Shown: in pieces, positions 46,102-55,000 of the stretch
How positions within the stretch are numbered: position 1 is the stretch's first letter
How the letters are laid out: every line of letters begins with the position of its first letter
Source: an uncultured Prevotellaceae bacterium
Lineage (GTDB): Bacteria > Bacteroidota > Bacteroidia > Bacteroidales > Bacteroidaceae
Direction: 5' to 3'
Assembly (NCBI GenBank): GCA_902782305.1
Contig: CACZMV010000012.1
Location: 1-61,395 of the forward strand
Length of the DNA stretch: 61,395 bases
Translations under genes and position numbers: made by a program
Notes under the pieces: generated by a model
Seen by the model: the letters and a program-made list of their open reading frames with translations, nothing else
Database searches by the model: none
Told to the model about the DNA's origin: nothing

Positions 46102-46594
46102 GTTTTGGAAGTATTTGGGTTAAACGTGTGTTGAAGTCTGGATCAAGGAAACTCTTGTAGCATCCGTTAATCAGTTCAGAGGCCTGAGCTGCAATCTGCT
46201 CCACTGGGGTACAGATCCGCTGAGTTTTCATGACACCTGTCAGGTAGTCCTTAACCATCTGCTCCGACTCTTGGCGAATAAACGTCTCGTTGCGGAACAC
46301 TTTGTCGTAGTCACGCTTCTGGATGAGTTCCATCTTCTGCCCGTTGAAGGCATAGAGCTCGATACTATCGATGTACGTCCAACTGTGGTACAGTCCCACC
46401 TTTTCCAAGATGACAACGCGGTCGCAAAAACGAATACCGCGATAATAGCGGTGTCCATTGCCACTCTCGAACTCGTCGCAGATAAACATCTTCTGACTGT
46501 CATCCCAGACGGGAATATGAACACGCGGATTGCCAAAGGAAGGCAGAATGCTGTCAAACAGGTTCTTGTTGATAGCTTTGGTCAGTGTAGCCAT
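46088..46594 (-). CDS. Uncharacterised protein, paralogue of 46653-47102
   Basis: 168 residues, soluble. GHRYYRGIRFCDRVVILEKVGLYHSWTYIDSIELYAFNGQKMELIQKR aligns with NMYYKAVRFSEKLAVFYHIGQGTFRTFLNGITLFCWDGTKAKIIGQKF of the upstream gene: a small beta-rich module of unknown role. C-terminal helices differ. Fourteen-nt overlap with the helicase suggests a functional link. No known motif. Confidence 0.75.
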   Translation of the reverse strand: MATLTKAINKNLFDSILPSFGNPRVHIPVWDDSQKMFICDEFESGNGHRYYRGIRFCDRVVILEKVGLYHSWTYIDSIELYAFNGQKMELIQKRDYDKVFRNETFIRQESEQMVKDYLTGVMKTQRICTPVEQIAAQASELINGCYKSFLDPDFNTRLTQILPKLEQH

Positions 46595-46652
46595 GGTTTT
46601 GTTGATTTTGGTTGGTTAAACTTCTTGTTGTCTATATCGCGTGCAGTCGCCC

Positions 46653-47102
46653 TTAGGCTAGCTGCTTGCGCTGAGTCTCCTCAATGAGTGTGCGTGAGTA
46701 CGCCATCACGTCCTGGTCGTGGACGTGAGCACCCTGCAGTTTTGCCTGGGAGGTAAGGAAGTCTCTCAGCATCAGGATGCTCTGCTCCTTGGCAAAGTAT
46801 TCCGAGAAGTCTCGCCAGTTGTCGCAGCCTCCCCAGAACTTCTGGCCAATGATCTTGGCCTTGGTTCCGTCCCAGCAGAACAGCGTTATGCCGTTCAAGA
46901 AGGTACGGAAGGTTCCTTGCCCGATGTGGTAAAACACGGCCAGCTTCTCTGAGAAGCGGACGGCTTTGTAGTACATGTTGCCTGCGGCACTGGTGTAGCC
47001 GAGCGTGAGGTACACGTTCTTGGCAGCATTGTAGGTTAATGACTCGCCCGAGAGGGCAGGAAGGCTTTTCGCCACGATTGTCTGGAGAGCTGTATCTTTC
47101 AT
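46653..47102 (-). CDS. Uncharacterised protein, first gene of the helicase operon
   Basis: 149 residues, soluble, no signal. Shares the beta-rich module with 46088-46594 (see there). It has the operon promoter at 47150-47181 with the dyad 18 nt further upstream. N-terminal 25 residues and the C-terminal helix (VMAYSRTLIEETQRKQ) are unique. Function unknown. Confidence 0.75.
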   Translation of the reverse strand: MKDTALQTIVAKSLPALSGESLTYNAAKNVYLTLGYTSAAGNMYYKAVRFSEKLAVFYHIGQGTFRTFLNGITLFCWDGTKAKIIGQKFWGGCDNWRDFSEYFAKEQSILMLRDFLTSQAKLQGAHVHDQDVMAYSRTLIEETQRKQLA

Positions 47103-47149
47103 AGCAATCAGTTTTTAATGGTTAAACATTTAGTTTTTGAATCACGATG

Positions 47150-47220
47150 CAAAATTATAAACTTTTTGGTGGTTATTCAAGTTTTTTTTCTAATTTAATG
47201 GTTCCAAGTCGTTAGGAACC
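47150..47220 (-). promoter_or_regulatory. Promoter and upstream dyad of the helicase operon
   Basis: -7 TAATTTTG (47157-47150), 20 nt, -33 CTTG (47181-47178), 18 nt, dyad GGTTCC-N9-GGAACC (47200-47220). The dyad centre is near -67. Same layout as at 47858 and 49275. The dyad overlaps the end of the small ORF 47190-47405. Confidence 0.75.
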
Positions 47221-47405
47221 AATGCCTTGCTTCTTCTGTGATTTGTCTGAGCTAGGCGTTTCTCGAGAATTCTCCTAAGAATGCGATCTTGGACACTGGC
47301 AGGCTTTACTTGGTTCTTCGGGCTCAAGCTGACAAGGAGTATTTCACTCGTATCCGTGATAATAATTTTTGCTTTGGTTGTGGCTGTAGTTTGGTTGTTC
47401 TTCAT
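47190..47405 (-). CDS. Small basic protein of unknown function, possible
   Basis: 71 codons. Thr/Lys-rich N-terminus, hydrophobic IIITDTSEILLVSLS, then a basic C-terminal half (QDRILRRILEKRLAQTNHRRSK). No convincing -7 box upstream and the end overlaps the dyad of the next promoter. It could be real or an accidental ORF. An A-rich stretch precedes the ATG, as often in this phylum. Confidence 0.4.
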   Translation of the reverse strand: MKNNQTTATTKAKIIITDTSEILLVSLSPKNQVKPASVQDRILRRILEKRLAQTNHRRSKALVPNDLEPLN

Positions 47406-47451
47406 TGTTTATGTTGTCTTTTTTGTTTATCTGTACTAGTTCTTTTTTGCT

Positions 47452-47485
47452 GCACTCGTCTTGAAGTGGCATCAAAGACGAGTGC
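47452..47485. other. Strong 11-bp inverted repeat
   Basis: GCACTCGTCTT and AAGACGAGTGC around a 12-nt loop, between 47190-47405 and 47507-47782. There is no T-run on either exit, so it is not a standard terminator. Confidence 0.65.
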
Positions 47486-47506
47486 CAACAGTTGAGGGCT
47501 GCAAGG

Positions 47507-47782
47507 TCAGAAGATCGCTAGCCCTTCCTCATAAGCCAGTTCCTCAATGTACATGGCTTCGGCTATTGCCTCCTGTTCTGCCTCGTATGCCAGTTCTTCC
47601 AGCATCATCTGGTCAAGGATGGCATCCTGCTCAGCTTGATATTCGAGGTCTGCCAGAAGCATTTGCTCCTCAAAGGCCTCCTGCTCTAACTGAGCTTCAA
47701 GCTCTGCCTGCAACATGGCGTGTGAGAGGTTATTCACTCGGGTCTGTGCCCCTTCGTTTGTGTGGTTAATCTGATTTTTCAT
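47507..47782 (-). CDS. Glu-rich protein with three 18-residue repeats
   Basis: 91 residues. N-terminus MKNQINHTNEGAQTRVNN nearly equals that of the DUF3825 gene. The remainder is acidic and helical, with three 18-residue units beginning EQEAFEEQ, EQDAILDQ and EQEAIAEA; each ends in (L)EELAYE- or LEYQA-like residues. Likely a helical or coiled-coil acidic protein, perhaps a DNA mimic or binding partner (speculative). Own promoter and dyad at 47858-47928. Confidence 0.65.
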   Translation of the reverse strand: MKNQINHTNEGAQTRVNNLSHAMLQAELEAQLEQEAFEEQMLLADLEYQAEQDAILDQMMLEELAYEAEQEAIAEAMYIEELAYEEGLAIF

Positions 47783-47857
47783 GGTTTTGTCAGATTTAGG
47801 TTTCCGTCACTAAGTTTTGTAGTGTCTACCCTGGGACGGTTTCAGAGATTGACGCTG

Positions 47858-47928
47858 CAAAGATATAATTCTTATTCTGTTTTTGCAAGAGTATTTTCAT
47901 TTTTAATGGTTCCTTCTCTGGTGGAACC
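47858..47928 (-). promoter_or_regulatory. Promoter and upstream dyad of the Glu-rich gene
   Basis: -7 TATCTTTG (47865-47858), 20 nt, CTTG (47889-47886), 18 nt, dyad GGTTCC-N9-GGAACC (47908-47928). The dyad is enlarged to a 14-pair hairpin with CCTTCTCTGG (47912-47921) and CCAGAGAAGG (47935-47944). The -7 box and next 23 nt are identical to those of the DUF3825 promoter. Confidence 0.75.
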
Positions 47929-47957
47929 ATTCCTCCAGAGAAGGTCTCATTCCCTTT

Positions 47958-49199
47958 CTAAAGAATCGTATCCGGATTCAGCCACGTATCATCAGGCTTA
48001 GCGATGAGACGAGCATTCTGATAGACAGCATCCAACGGTAGGATTGTCTCTGGGGTGTAATACTCATTTTCCTTATCTGGAGTGAGTATTAGTGCAAAGT
48101 CCGGTTTACTGCTATAGGTGCCCTTCAGGTAGATGGGCATCAACAGTTGGATTTTACCCGTCTGAGGACGGTACATGGGTACAATGAACTTGTAGTTGCG
48201 CTGAGCTATGGCGACAGCAAAAGTGATGGCATCATCTAATTTGCGCCCAAGTTCATCAGAAGATGCGGACTGCATATCCACAGGGAAGCGTTGCCGGCGT
48301 TCCTCAATAATATGGGTGAACTTGTCGAAGTCCTTGTCTATTGCCCATGTAGGTTGATATATTACTTCTTCTACCTTCTCGAAGAAACGAGGCTGCTCTG
48401 GCTTTGTATCACGAGCGAAGCCAAGTTTGCGCAGCTCCAGTTCCTTTTTTACACGACGAGGATTCATCAGTAACTCACTGCTATCTTTCTGTTTGTGGAC
48501 CTCCACCACTATAAGAATTTCGTGGAAGTACTTATCCAACAGGTTAGTGTTGAAAAGGAGGTGCTTTCTATCCTGACTATACACGAGCTTGTTCTTCGCA
48601 CCTTTCTCTGCCTCCTTTTTAAGAACCTCGAAGGTGTTCTCAATGTACGATTTCAGAATAGGGTGGTTAACCGTAGAAGGCTTGTTCTTGAACGACCACG
48701 TCTCAGGAATAGTGCTGGCGGCAATGTCCTCAAGGAATGCAAGTCCATCTTCTTCGCTTTTGAAGTAGAGATCTCCCCAATGAAACATTCTCTCTGCTCG
48801 AATTTTAACATCAAGCGCCGCCTTTATCCCCCAATTAACGCCTCTGAAGGTTGCGTCTTTGCCCTTGCGCTCGAACCAACCGATGATGGGTTCTCCCGTT
48901 TGATTAGTCAAGCCTGTGTCAAAGTACAAATATGTGGCGTCTTTCTGTTTGACAGCCTCGCCCGAACGAGTCTTGTCGTAACCATACCTATTGAGGTAAA
49001 CGATGCATGCTCCATCAACGATAGTATTGAGTTCTGTTGTACTTACTTGCTTATCGTCGGCAAGCATCTTGTTGAGCTCAGCCTTGCAAGTACATAGGTT
49101 TGTCACATAGCCAAGTTTTAAAAGGCCTGCCTTGGGGCTTGACTGGTTATTTACTCGGGCCTGTGCCCCTCCGTTTGTGTTGATCATCTGATTTTTCAT
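47958..49199 (-). CDS. DUF3825 domain-containing protein
   Basis: 413 residues. An 18-residue N-terminus is shared with 47507-47782. Residues ~45-170 read as a nucleic-acid-binding-like alpha-beta region with DATYLYFDTGL, FHWGDLYFKSEEDGLAFLEDIA. The C-terminus (YKFIVPMYRPQTGKIQLLMPIYLKGT, PDFALILTPDKENEYYTPETILPLDAVYQNARLIAKPDDTWL) is the DUF3825 signature. Function of the family is unknown; it often occurs in accessory regions. Own promoter and dyad at 49275-49345. Confidence 0.78.
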   Translation of the reverse strand: MKNQMINTNGGAQARVNNQSSPKAGLLKLGYVTNLCTCKAELNKMLADDKQVSTTELNTIVDGACIVYLNRYGYDKTRSGEAVKQKDATYLYFDTGLTNQTGEPIIGWFERKGKDATFRGVNWGIKAALDVKIRAERMFHWGDLYFKSEEDGLAFLEDIAASTIPETWSFKNKPSTVNHPILKSYIENTFEVLKKEAEKGAKNKLVYSQDRKHLLFNTNLLDKYFHEILIVVEVHKQKDSSELLMNPRRVKKELELRKLGFARDTKPEQPRFFEKVEEVIYQPTWAIDKDFDKFTHIIEERRQRFPVDMQSASSDELGRKLDDAITFAVAIAQRNYKFIVPMYRPQTGKIQLLMPIYLKGTYSSKPDFALILTPDKENEYYTPETILPLDAVYQNARLIAKPDDTWLNPDTIL

Positions 49200-49274
49200 G
49201 GTTGTTCAGATTTAAGTCCCCGTCAATCAGCTTTTGCAGCATCAATCTCGAGACGGTTTCAGAGATTGACGCTG

Positions 49275-49345
49275 CAAAGATAAGACGTTTTTAGCAATAA
49301 AAGAAGAAATATTCTTATTTTATTTGTTCCAAACTCCAGGGAACA
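49275..49345 (-). promoter_or_regulatory. Promoter and upstream dyad of the DUF3825 gene
   Basis: -7 TATCTTTG (49282-49275), 20 nt, weak -33 CTTC (49306-49303), 18 nt, dyad TGTTCC-N9-GGAACA (49325-49345), a perfect inverted repeat. Third member of the dyad set. Confidence 0.7.
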
Positions 49346-49368
49346 ATTCAGCGACTCCAGAAATAGGC

Positions 49369-50457
49369 TTAATGATGGCTATTATATAATTCAGCCATTT
49401 TCTCAATCCTTTCTCTGAGGATGTCGCGGACTTCTTTTGGAGCAACGATTTCCAGTCCATCACCCATTTGCAATATGCGCCCAATGAATTCATTGTTAAC
49501 TTCAACATCAAAAGTAAACTCTCCATAAACTCCATCGGCATGTTCTCCGAAGGGAAAAACGGTTTCTTGGCTTTTATGGAGTTTCTTCGTCTCCATTAGC
49601 TTAAATATATACAATGAATGCGCGCGCACACGTATCATTCCATAATAATTGTCTTCCTGATGACTTACACCTACGATTTTCTCGAAAAATGCTTCATAGA
49701 ACCTATCTGGAGCACAGATAAACTCTTTATCATATACTTCTCTTGGCTTACCGACGATTCTATCTAAAGCCAGATCAATCCCTTCTTTGGGGGTTGTTTC
49801 TTCTACATACCCGAATAAATGCCATCGTCCATTATACTCCTTCAGGTAGTGAGGATGGAATATAAGAGTCACCTTTTCTTCTTCATATGGCTTGTAATCA
49901 ATGGAGAGAACTTGATGATTCTTGATAGACTCATACAGCATAGGAAGGTATTCAATGTTAGTCTGATGTCTGTCGATACTCGAACTAATGAGCTGCTCCC
50001 CTTTTTTCCTCTTTGTCTTGATAGACAACAAATCTTGGCAATCAGCAAAATAGTACTCAAGCCAAACGTCAGGAAAGAAACCTGCTGAATCCTGACAGAA
50101 CTCCCAGTATTTCTTCAAGTCCTTGACAACTCTCGAATTTATCATTGCTGAAAGAGGATTATCATTGGCGCCTACATATCGAAAACTCTTATTTCTATTA
50201 TTGCCTTGCTCTTCAATACAACTTTCTCCAACCTCTTTGACAATAGCACTAGACACGTCTCTAAAGGCCTTTCTTAGCTCTCCGTATTTTTCACAATCTG
50301 AGACATTACATGGTAATTCTTTAGATGAAGACAATCCCAAATGGTCTGCCATAACATCAGCGTAAGTGATCCACTTGCGACTCACAAATCTCTTATAGGT
50401 TCCCCTTGCGAATAATGCGTAAAAGCTATCGCCATCAAAGATATTATTACGTGCCAT
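49369..50457 (-). CDS. WYL-domain protein, probable transcriptional regulator
   Basis: 362 residues. N-terminal part (~20-60, RKWITYADVMADHLGLS) looks like a helix-turn-helix; residues ~180-290 are a WYL domain: VLSIDYKPYEEE, FHPHYLKEYNGRWHLFGYVEE, LALDRI. The eponymous tripeptide is W-H-L. C-terminal WCX-like extension (GEFTFDVEVNNEFIGRILQMGDGLEIVAPKEVRDILRERI). WYL regulators control several phage-defence operons and sense nucleic acid or nucleotides (established for CapW/BrxR types). Its ATG directly follows the stop of the ATPase gene, so it is the last gene of that operon and may control it. Confidence 0.85.
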   Translation of the reverse strand: MARNNIFDGDSFYALFARGTYKRFVSRKWITYADVMADHLGLSSSKELPCNVSDCEKYGELRKAFRDVSSAIVKEVGESCIEEQGNNRNKSFRYVGANDNPLSAMINSRVVKDLKKYWEFCQDSAGFFPDVWLEYYFADCQDLLSIKTKRKKGEQLISSSIDRHQTNIEYLPMLYESIKNHQVLSIDYKPYEEEKVTLIFHPHYLKEYNGRWHLFGYVEETTPKEGIDLALDRIVGKPREVYDKEFICAPDRFYEAFFEKIVGVSHQEDNYYGMIRVRAHSLYIFKLMETKKLHKSQETVFPFGEHADGVYGEFTFDVEVNNEFIGRILQMGDGLEIVAPKEVRDILRERIEKMAELYNSHH

Positions 50458-52089
50458 TTAAGTTCTATTACTAAGATATTGTTCTATTCTTTCGTTTACC
50501 TCATGACAATATTTTTTTGCGAGTTCAATACGTACTTGTGGAATGCCAGGATTGTTGTGTGCTTTAATATTACGTACTTCGTTAATTGTATAGAATTTTT
50601 TGCACCAATAATAATCCCACGTATTTCCAAAAATTTTCCCAAACCAATGCCATTCACGTTTAATAAAAATCTCTGGCAAGTCGGACGGCTCACTATAGTC
50701 AGTAAGAGAAGATGACATGTCAGGATATTTCTTTAAATTCTTTGTCATCTTTCTTCTCATTGCATCAAATCGTCCTTTAGCCGTATATCTTGTTTCTTCA
50801 TCCTTGTCAAAGCTGTTTATATTTTTTGTTTCAAGGTCTTTTATCATTTTGGCTTCATCTCCTTGATACACATCATCGCAGAAGCATTTGACTATTTTCC
50901 TCATATTACCTTCTGCTTTTGACCATTCATCGCCAAAAGGTAAAATGTATCGTTTGAGATTCATCCATTCTGTAAAATATCGAGAAATAACGATTCGTAT
51001 AGGTCCATTAGGTTCGGTTAGAATTTGATTTTTATTAATTACGCCATAGCGTTCCAATTCTGACATGTCTTCATTTGAAATTTCCTCATCAGGCCCCCAT
51101 GTAGATAGAATAAGAGAACGTAGTAACTGCCATTTTTCCATATCTCGCCATACGGCCCAATTAAAGGCATCATGCAATTTGTTAACTAATATTTCGCTCA
51201 AATTAAAGTCGGAAGTATTGTTGCAAATGTATTCAAAGGATTCTTGTTCTGACCAATAACATCCGTTTAGTAAATTTAGTAAGCAAGGATGGTTTCCGAC
51301 ATAGTACTGTACGTTTTGGATATATGACCCAGAGATTGTAACCCCAATTCTTTTACTGATAGACGCCCAATAATCATTCATGTCTTCCTCGTTGAACATT
51401 TTCAACTTGCAACCATTTACAAATATCGGTGCTAGTGTAGAGACATTCGCATTCACTGCGCCTTCAACTTCCCTTTCAATCCTTTCGACCATTCTCCTTG
51501 ATGCAATAACAGCCCTTATTCCATAGTCTGAGCTACTAAACAATGTTCTAAAGTTACCTACAGTCGCTTTGGTCGCAATCGTTGAAAAATTATCGAATTC
51601 ATCTATAAGAACTAATCCTAAAAAGCCTGCAACTTTCATGCATTTTGCAACCGAGCAAACATACTCATAGTCTATAATGTTGTCATCAATGCCTTCAAAT
51701 TCTAATTCTTCCTCAAAAGAAATATATTTTTGATTTGAGCCAAACTTCTTTTTAAGTTCTTTACGCAGTTCCTTTCCAATCATTCTCCACATTGATTTTG
51801 AGTCATCGCATTTATCCAAAGATATGTTGATAACTATTAAATCAAGATTATAATGATTTTCATGAACCATTCCTCTAAAAGCCTTCAGTAAAGATGACTT
51901 ACCTATTCTTGGAAGCCCTACAACATGATAGTTGCAAATTTTGTTAGGATAGACTACATCACGATGCATTTCTGCCAACACAGATTTACGGCCTACGAAA
52001 TATTCCCCTATAGCTTCTTCTGTTGGTGAAGCAAAAGGATTTCCTATAAATGTTTGATTTTGGCCATTTGTTAATTGTTCAGTATCCAT
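50458..52089 (-). CDS. STAND-like ATPase with C-terminal HEPN-type RX4H motif
   Basis: 543 residues. N-terminal GNPFASPTEEAIGEYFVGR box, Walker A GLPRIGKSS (58-66), Walker B GLVLIDEFDN (158-167), then helical and winged-helix-like segments to ~370. C-terminal region (~380-543) is helical and ends EVRNIKAHNNP with R506 and H511: RX4H, the catalytic signature of HEPN ribonucleases, placed as in Swt1/abortive-infection HEPN domains. I infer a sensor ATPase with a toxic RNase effector. It overlaps the end of the 1692-residue gene by 19 nt and abuts the WYL gene. AT-rich like its operon. Confidence 0.75.
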   Translation of the reverse strand: MDTEQLTNGQNQTFIGNPFASPTEEAIGEYFVGRKSVLAEMHRDVVYPNKICNYHVVGLPRIGKSSLLKAFRGMVHENHYNLDLIVINISLDKCDDSKSMWRMIGKELRKELKKKFGSNQKYISFEEELEFEGIDDNIIDYEYVCSVAKCMKVAGFLGLVLIDEFDNFSTIATKATVGNFRTLFSSSDYGIRAVIASRRMVERIEREVEGAVNANVSTLAPIFVNGCKLKMFNEEDMNDYWASISKRIGVTISGSYIQNVQYYVGNHPCLLNLLNGCYWSEQESFEYICNNTSDFNLSEILVNKLHDAFNWAVWRDMEKWQLLRSLILSTWGPDEEISNEDMSELERYGVINKNQILTEPNGPIRIVISRYFTEWMNLKRYILPFGDEWSKAEGNMRKIVKCFCDDVYQGDEAKMIKDLETKNINSFDKDEETRYTAKGRFDAMRRKMTKNLKKYPDMSSSLTDYSEPSDLPEIFIKREWHWFGKIFGNTWDYYWCKKFYTINEVRNIKAHNNPGIPQVRIELAKKYCHEVNERIEQYLSNRT

Positions 52090-55000
52090 TTTACAAATAA
52101 TTTAACATTAATTGAATAACCTTTATCTTGCTTTGAAATAACTCTGCGATCATATAAATTACCTAATACACTTTTTAGCTTTTCTGGGGCGAAGTCAATA
52201 TGCAAGTCATCCATGTTGACGTAACCTCCTGCACGAGTATGTTCTGCTATCGCCTTAAGAACTCTTATGTTATCTGCTTCATTAAAATCAGATCCGTCAG
52301 CCTCTTTTGTAAGGCATTCAAATGTTGATTTTTCAAGTCTGTGCGTTCCCGTACATAGACGCTCTGCTACGATTTCAATTTCTTCCTTACCAACTACATT
52401 GCTTTTCTCAGAATTCAAATAATCTACGAGCCTCGTACAGAAGATTTGTGTAAAGAAAGCACTTCCCGACGTGTAGTCGTATATGAGTTCGTCACTGTGA
52501 TTGTGAAATATAACGTCCTTAATCGGATTTTTAATCAGTTGAAGAGCTTCTTCTTTATTTAGATAAGAAAGAGGTTCTTTACTAAACTTATTGAAGCAAT
52601 TAGAGGCGTAACTTTCATTCATAAAATGTGGTAACGTATCTTGAGCAGCAACTATTGCTTGAAGATTAATTCCTGGCTTCTCTATAAGCGCAATCCATCT
52701 TCGCATGAAATCCTCATTGACTTTTTTGTTTTTAATTAGTTGGTATAGATATGTAAACTCATCAATAAATATAACGAAGTGGGAATCTTTTAGTTCGTCT
52801 ATAGTATTAATATGTTCAATAAAATCCCCTAAAGCAGTGAAAGCATCAGGTTCTTCGGTAAAGAAATTTGAAACAGTGGATTTGTTAAATCCATGCTTGC
52901 GAATGCCTGGTAATAAGGATTCTGCTATTGATTTAAGTATCCATCTTACGGGATTAAGTTCATTGTCAGGTAATCCTAGTAGATTGAACTTGCCACAAAT
53001 GACAGAATGAGAGTCGTCTAATTCCAGCTTTCCTTTTATTTGATTAAGCAAAGAACTTTTTCCTGAACGCTTTTGACCATAGATAGCTATTTGATTCTTT
53101 GTACCTTGCAAAATGGCTTCTTGGATGTCATTAATGAGTTTGTTTCTGCCATAAAACATTTCATCACCAGCCTCCAACTCTTCACCGCCAGAACATTGTC
53201 GGAATTTATTCTCAATTTCAACAAAAGGTTTGATTTCGAAATTAATAGTTTTACATATTATACTGCTCCTTGGAATCCTCTGTTCAGTGGCGATATAAAT
53301 ATCATCATAATCAATTTCAAATTCCACTTCTGCGATTTTTCCGTCCGCAGCATTATCACTCAAAGGAAGTTCAACGTTTATCACTTTATCGCCACCAGCA
53401 GGAAGTGTAACGTCTATATTTATATTATTATCCTCTGCTAAATCGTCACCATAGACATTCAAACTGTTAATATGAACACTACGAGCACTATCACCAGAAT
53501 TCCTAATTTCAACCTTTAATTCTACAGATTTGGTATCCTCCAATCCAACAGAACCCAAAATTCCAACCTGTATTGTTGGATTTGCTCTTTGCTCTAATTC
53601 TTCAAATTTAACACAGACATTCTTTTTCAGCAACCTAAGAGCGGGTAAGATAGTTTCATATCCAATTTCCGTTGGATGGTCAATTAGATTAGGAATAATA
53701 GCACCAATTTTTTGAATAATATTGTTATAAGCATCGCAAATAGCATTATACTTTTGCCCCGTATTAAAGTCTGTCAAATCAGAGACAATCTTAATAAAAT
53801 CGTTTTTAACAACAGTCATTTCGTTATCAAGCAGTATTGATGATGTCTGAAGATATGAAATGAAAGACATAAAGTTTTTTGCTGGATTTGCGGAATATTG
53901 GGTGTATCGCTTTTTTATTTCATTTAAAATAGTAGGGTATTCATTAAAACTATCTATATTTTTCCCGACCTTCTCGTATTCTCTGATAAGCAGATCCTTT
54001 ATGTCTGCATTTGACTCTGCAAGCAAAGATAGTTCCAAAGTATTATCGACTTCGTTCACAAGTATCTTTTTCAACAAATCATCGAATTTATAATCACTTT
54101 GACGCCCACTCATGTACATATCAATTTCTGATGATGTATAATCACCAAGTGTCATAAGATATAAGCCAACAGTATCATCAAACCCTTTCTCAAATGATTT
54201 GAGACGAAAGGCTAATCGGAGTAGGTATCTTACTTCATTGTATCTTTGCTCTTCTCCGGCAGCTATTATATTTTTAGCTCGGATAACAAGGTACTTTGCT
54301 ATATCATCCTTTGGATTATACTCTTTGGGATGGAACGCCAATTGAAGCTTCATCAATGTCAAATAGGTTTTATCATCGGCATTATTTAGTTTAATGGATT
54401 TGATATAATCCTCTTTATATAAACCTGTTCTTATAGTATCTTTATCGGGGGTAATACCATTAAATTCTTTATAAGCTAATATGGAATCTCGAACAAAAAC
54501 TGGAATAAACGGGAAAGCGTGCCTCGATATTTCAAGGTTTTGTGCTATGGTTTTTTCGTTTATTTCTATTCTATTAGATAATCTATCAGACAAGCTGTTT
54601 ATATTTTTGAGAAAAGTGCGGAAATAAGACACCTTCCCTTTCTCTCCTTTATACACTTCTAATGCCTTATTTATCAAGTGTTTTGCCGCATCATACATAT
54701 TATGAGATCTTGCATAACTTGAAGAACGCAAGAACAAATTATAACACTTTGCCGGATCCTTTTTAACTACCTCATCTATTAAATACTCAATTGCAATGAC
54801 ATATTCGTCTGGAGAAAGATTTTCTGCAAATCGTTTTTCCACATCATTTGGAGAAAATGATGCCCTGGGGTTGACTTCAACTTGTTCAAGATAATAAGCT
54901 AATCCACCTGTATTACCAGATGCTTCTGAGTAAAGTGTGTCAAAATCATCAATATGTTTCTTTAAATGGGAATATGTCTTTGTGTCGTAGCGGAATTTCT

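Noticed and set aside
47461-47769. Plus-strand ORF of ~102 codons opposite the Glu-rich gene
   Set aside because: Pro/Leu-rich antisense shadow of a repetitive gene; the minus-strand gene has promoter, dyad and a shared N-terminus.
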